DNA of 13,996 nucleotides from Candidatus Nanohalarchaeota archaeon (GTDB lineage Archaea > EX4484-52 > B79-G9), in the NCBI GenBank assembly GCA_030635525.1, contig DAOVYR010000008.1, forward strand, positions 1 through 13,996, in the 5' to 3' direction. Each line of letters opens with the position of its first letter. The stretch's first letter is position 1. Below are positions 12,382 through 13,996 of the stretch, in pieces. The notes under the pieces are model-generated. The model worked only from the letters and a program-made list of their open reading frames with translations. It did not search any database and was not told the DNA's origin. A program made the position numbers and the translations under genes.

Positions 12382-13996
12382 TCACCACATCCTCTTTATC
12401 TTTAGCGTCGGATCGCCATACAGGTTGTTAATGAATACCCTTGAAGAATGTTTGACTTCACTCAGATACTCATTTTTCCCACTAAGATAAGCATCACCTA
12501 TCCTTGTCCCTACAGCAAAGTTTCGCGCATACCTGTAATATAACGCACCAACGCCTCCATTGTCTATCTGTTCTGTACATGTTGTGCCCTGGTTGGCACA
12601 GCAGTTAAAATATGTGCTCCCGAAAAATACAGCACCGCCTCTTTTGGCAAACATCTGGGTAATCCCTTGGCTTGCTGTAGAATAATCTATAACTCCTCCA
12701 TGACACGGAACTATCATCCACACAGCACCTTCAAGATCCATGCTGTTTAGGTCGCCTGGCCTCAAAGCACCAGTATAACTCTGTGGAGGCCCGGGAGATC
12801 CGTGCTGTGTAAGATAAAAGAAGTCCTTTCCACTCGCAGACGTTCTCGAATCACTTGTGCCGATATTACAGTTGGGGTTTTCAGGACATCTCTCACCCCA
12901 AATATGCAGGCTGAAACATTCCATCGTAAGATAATTATTTCCTAATGTGCGCTCAAGATGATTTGACAAATCAAGCCCCCCGGAATTATGCAGTGCGATA
13001 TGTGTCTCAAGTGCAGTCATGATCTGTTCATAATCTCCATTATTCGGGTCAAGAATCCTGCCGACAGGAATATCAATTCTGCCGTTCGCCGGCCCATAAT
13101 TTGCATAAAAATCATCACTCTTAAACCCGCTCATTATTCCCATAGGGAACCTGTCCTCTCCGCCTATAATAATTATATATTTCGCATTTGACCTTTTGAT
13201 CAACTCTTCAAGAACCCCGTCTATTGAATTAGGATTATGGGTCTCAGACTTCGCAACCTTTACAGCAACAATATCGCTTGTCTCGTCTTCATCCAGATAA
13301 AAGAACCTGGCAGTCAGGCCATCGCTTCGTAATGCATTGATATAATCAACGCGAATCTTGTTTTCAATTTGTGAAAGTTCTACAGGGCCATACACGTCAT
13401 CCATATTGTTCTTAAGTGCAACAATCAGGACATCAGACATATCGATGCAGTCATTATCATTGCTCTTTGTACATTCACCAGGACAGCAGCCATCGTCATC
13501 CAGGCAAACAGTTTTACTTTCATGCGTACACATCTGGTCTACGCACGAGTCATCAGTGCACATGTTGTTGTCATCACATTGAGCAGGCCCAGAGCATTCC
13601 GGCTCGCAATCATTGTCATTCACAGGATTGCATCCGCTCTCCAGAGGACAGCAGCCGTCATCTGATATGCATGTGGTAACATCTTCGTGCGTACATGCAC
13701 CATCTGCGCTGCAGCCATCTATAGTACATGCGTCATTATCATCACACTGGGACGGGCTTTCACATTCCACACAGTTCGCACTCGACATGACACTAAATCG
13801 GGATTGTGTCTCGGCAGTACAACCGTTATTCATCCTCGATGTGAGCTCAAGCGTCCGCACACCTTCTGTGCCGACACGATTATTTATAACATAAGTTCCC
13901 TCACGAATCCTGATAAAATCATTTGTCAGGTCGCGTCTACTACTTCCTCTCTCCAATATTATGCTCTTTGCCACAGGATCCTCCGGGTCACCACGA
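12382..13996 (-). CDS. Secreted Cys-rich-repeat protein with C25 (gingipain-like) peptidase domain, N-terminus off the window
   Basis: The frame is open to the right edge, so the N-terminus, presumably including a signal peptide, is missing. At least 537 residues are visible. Two tandem Cys-rich repeats (about 13764-13447) come first, then a peptidase C25-like domain. The domain starts with DVLIVALKNN and contains KYIIIIGGEDRFP. FYLTQHGSPG carries the candidate catalytic His (codon at 12802-12804), and MIVPCHGGVI carries the candidate Cys (12703-12705). GGAVFFGST and YGDPTLKI match the conserved ends of the family. Gingipains cut after Arg or Lys, but specificity cannot be taken over from the fold. 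It is probably extracellular and co-translated with the Cys-rich membrane protein that follows. Activity is uncertain because divergent C25 domains also occur in inactive surface proteins. Confidence 0.82.
   Translation of the reverse strand, partial: RGDPEDPVAKSIILERGSSRRDLTNDFIRIREGTYVINNRVGTEGVRTLELTSRMNNGCTAETQSRFSVMSSANCVECESPSQCDDNDACTIDGCSADGACTHEDVTTCISDDGCCPLESGCNPVNDNDCEPECSGPAQCDDNNMCTDDSCVDQMCTHESKTVCLDDDGCCPGECTKSNDNDCIDMSDVLIVALKNNMDDVYGPVELSQIENKIRVDYINALRSDGLTARFFYLDEDETSDIVAVKVAKSETHNPNSIDGVLEELIKRSNAKYIIIIGGEDRFPMGIMSGFKSDDFYANYGPANGRIDIPVGRILDPNNGDYEQIMTALETHIALHNSGGLDLSNHLERTLGNNYLTMECFSLHIWGERCPENPNCNIGTSDSRTSASGKDFFYLTQHGSPGPPQSYTGALRPGDLNSMDLEGAVWMIVPCHGGVIDYSTASQGITQMFAKRGGAVFFGSTYFNCCANQGTTCTEQIDNGGVGALYYRYARNFAVGTRIGDAYLSGKNEYLSEVKHSSRVFINNLYGDPTLKIKRMW
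13447..13764 (-). repeat. Two tandem Cys-rich protein repeats inside the C25 protein
   Basis: Two units of about 50 residues share the pattern C..P.QCDD.N.CT.D.C....CTHE....C..DDGCCP..C...NDNDC. Eight or more cysteines per unit suggest disulfide-bonded modules. Acidic Asp/Asn positions could bind calcium. Confidence 0.8.

Noticed and set aside
1..13996. CRISPR array, rRNA or insertion sequence
   Set aside because: No regularly spaced repeats, no rRNA-like sequence and no transposase-like frame were seen in the window.

Overview
The window looks archaeal. The promoters are AT-rich TATA-like boxes, several of them about 20-25 bp in front of a start codon with almost no leader. Ribosome sites are GGTGAT/GAGG-like. 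The genes include a digeranylgeranyl-lipid reductase with its ferredoxin, a cis-prenyltransferase, a TtuA-like protein and surface proteins with Cys-rich repeats of a kind common in uncultured archaea. I cannot fix the lineage; an uncultured euryarchaeal, Altiarchaeota-like or DPANN-type genome would fit.

Region 1 (about 1-4770) is the most interesting part. Read on the minus strand it holds a small precursor-like peptide whose C-terminus alternates Trp with Ser/Cys/Thr/Asn, then a short radical SAM protein, a radical SAM/SPASM protein and a membrane protein whose start overlaps the stop of the SPASM gene. The two radical SAM proteins have the architecture and motifs I associate with HxsC and HxsB of the His-Xaa-Ser peptide-modification system. 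A third component, an HxsD-like protein, lies about 2.5 kb upstream at 5858-6415. A peptidase U32-family protein is transcribed divergently from the precursor across a palindromic TATA element. Together these suggest an archaeal Hxs-like RiPP (ribosomally made, modified peptide) system in which the His-Xaa-Ser core is replaced by Trp-Xaa repeats. The membrane protein resembles a divergent archaeal A24 (prepilin-type) peptidase and is a candidate leader protease.

Region 2 (about 4794-7680, minus strand) holds a HEPN/nucleotidyltransferase pair of the toxin-antitoxin type. The nucleotidyltransferase carries an N-terminal winged helix, and an inverted repeat sits over its start codon. The HxsD-like gene, an APH-type kinase and a truncated nucleotidyltransferase-superfamily fragment follow.

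Region 3 (about 7650-10126, plus strand) starts with 350 bp without a gene, then ferredoxin, geranylgeranyl reductase and undecaprenyl-type cis-prenyltransferase: isoprenoid lipid and lipid-carrier synthesis.

Region 4 (10198-13996) is on the minus strand. It holds an ArsR-like winged-helix regulator with an inverted repeat upstream, a short repeat-rich stretch, a TtuA-like protein with an abnormal PP-loop, a membrane-anchored Cys-rich protein and, running off the right edge, a large Cys-rich-repeat protein with a C25 (gingipain-like) protease domain.
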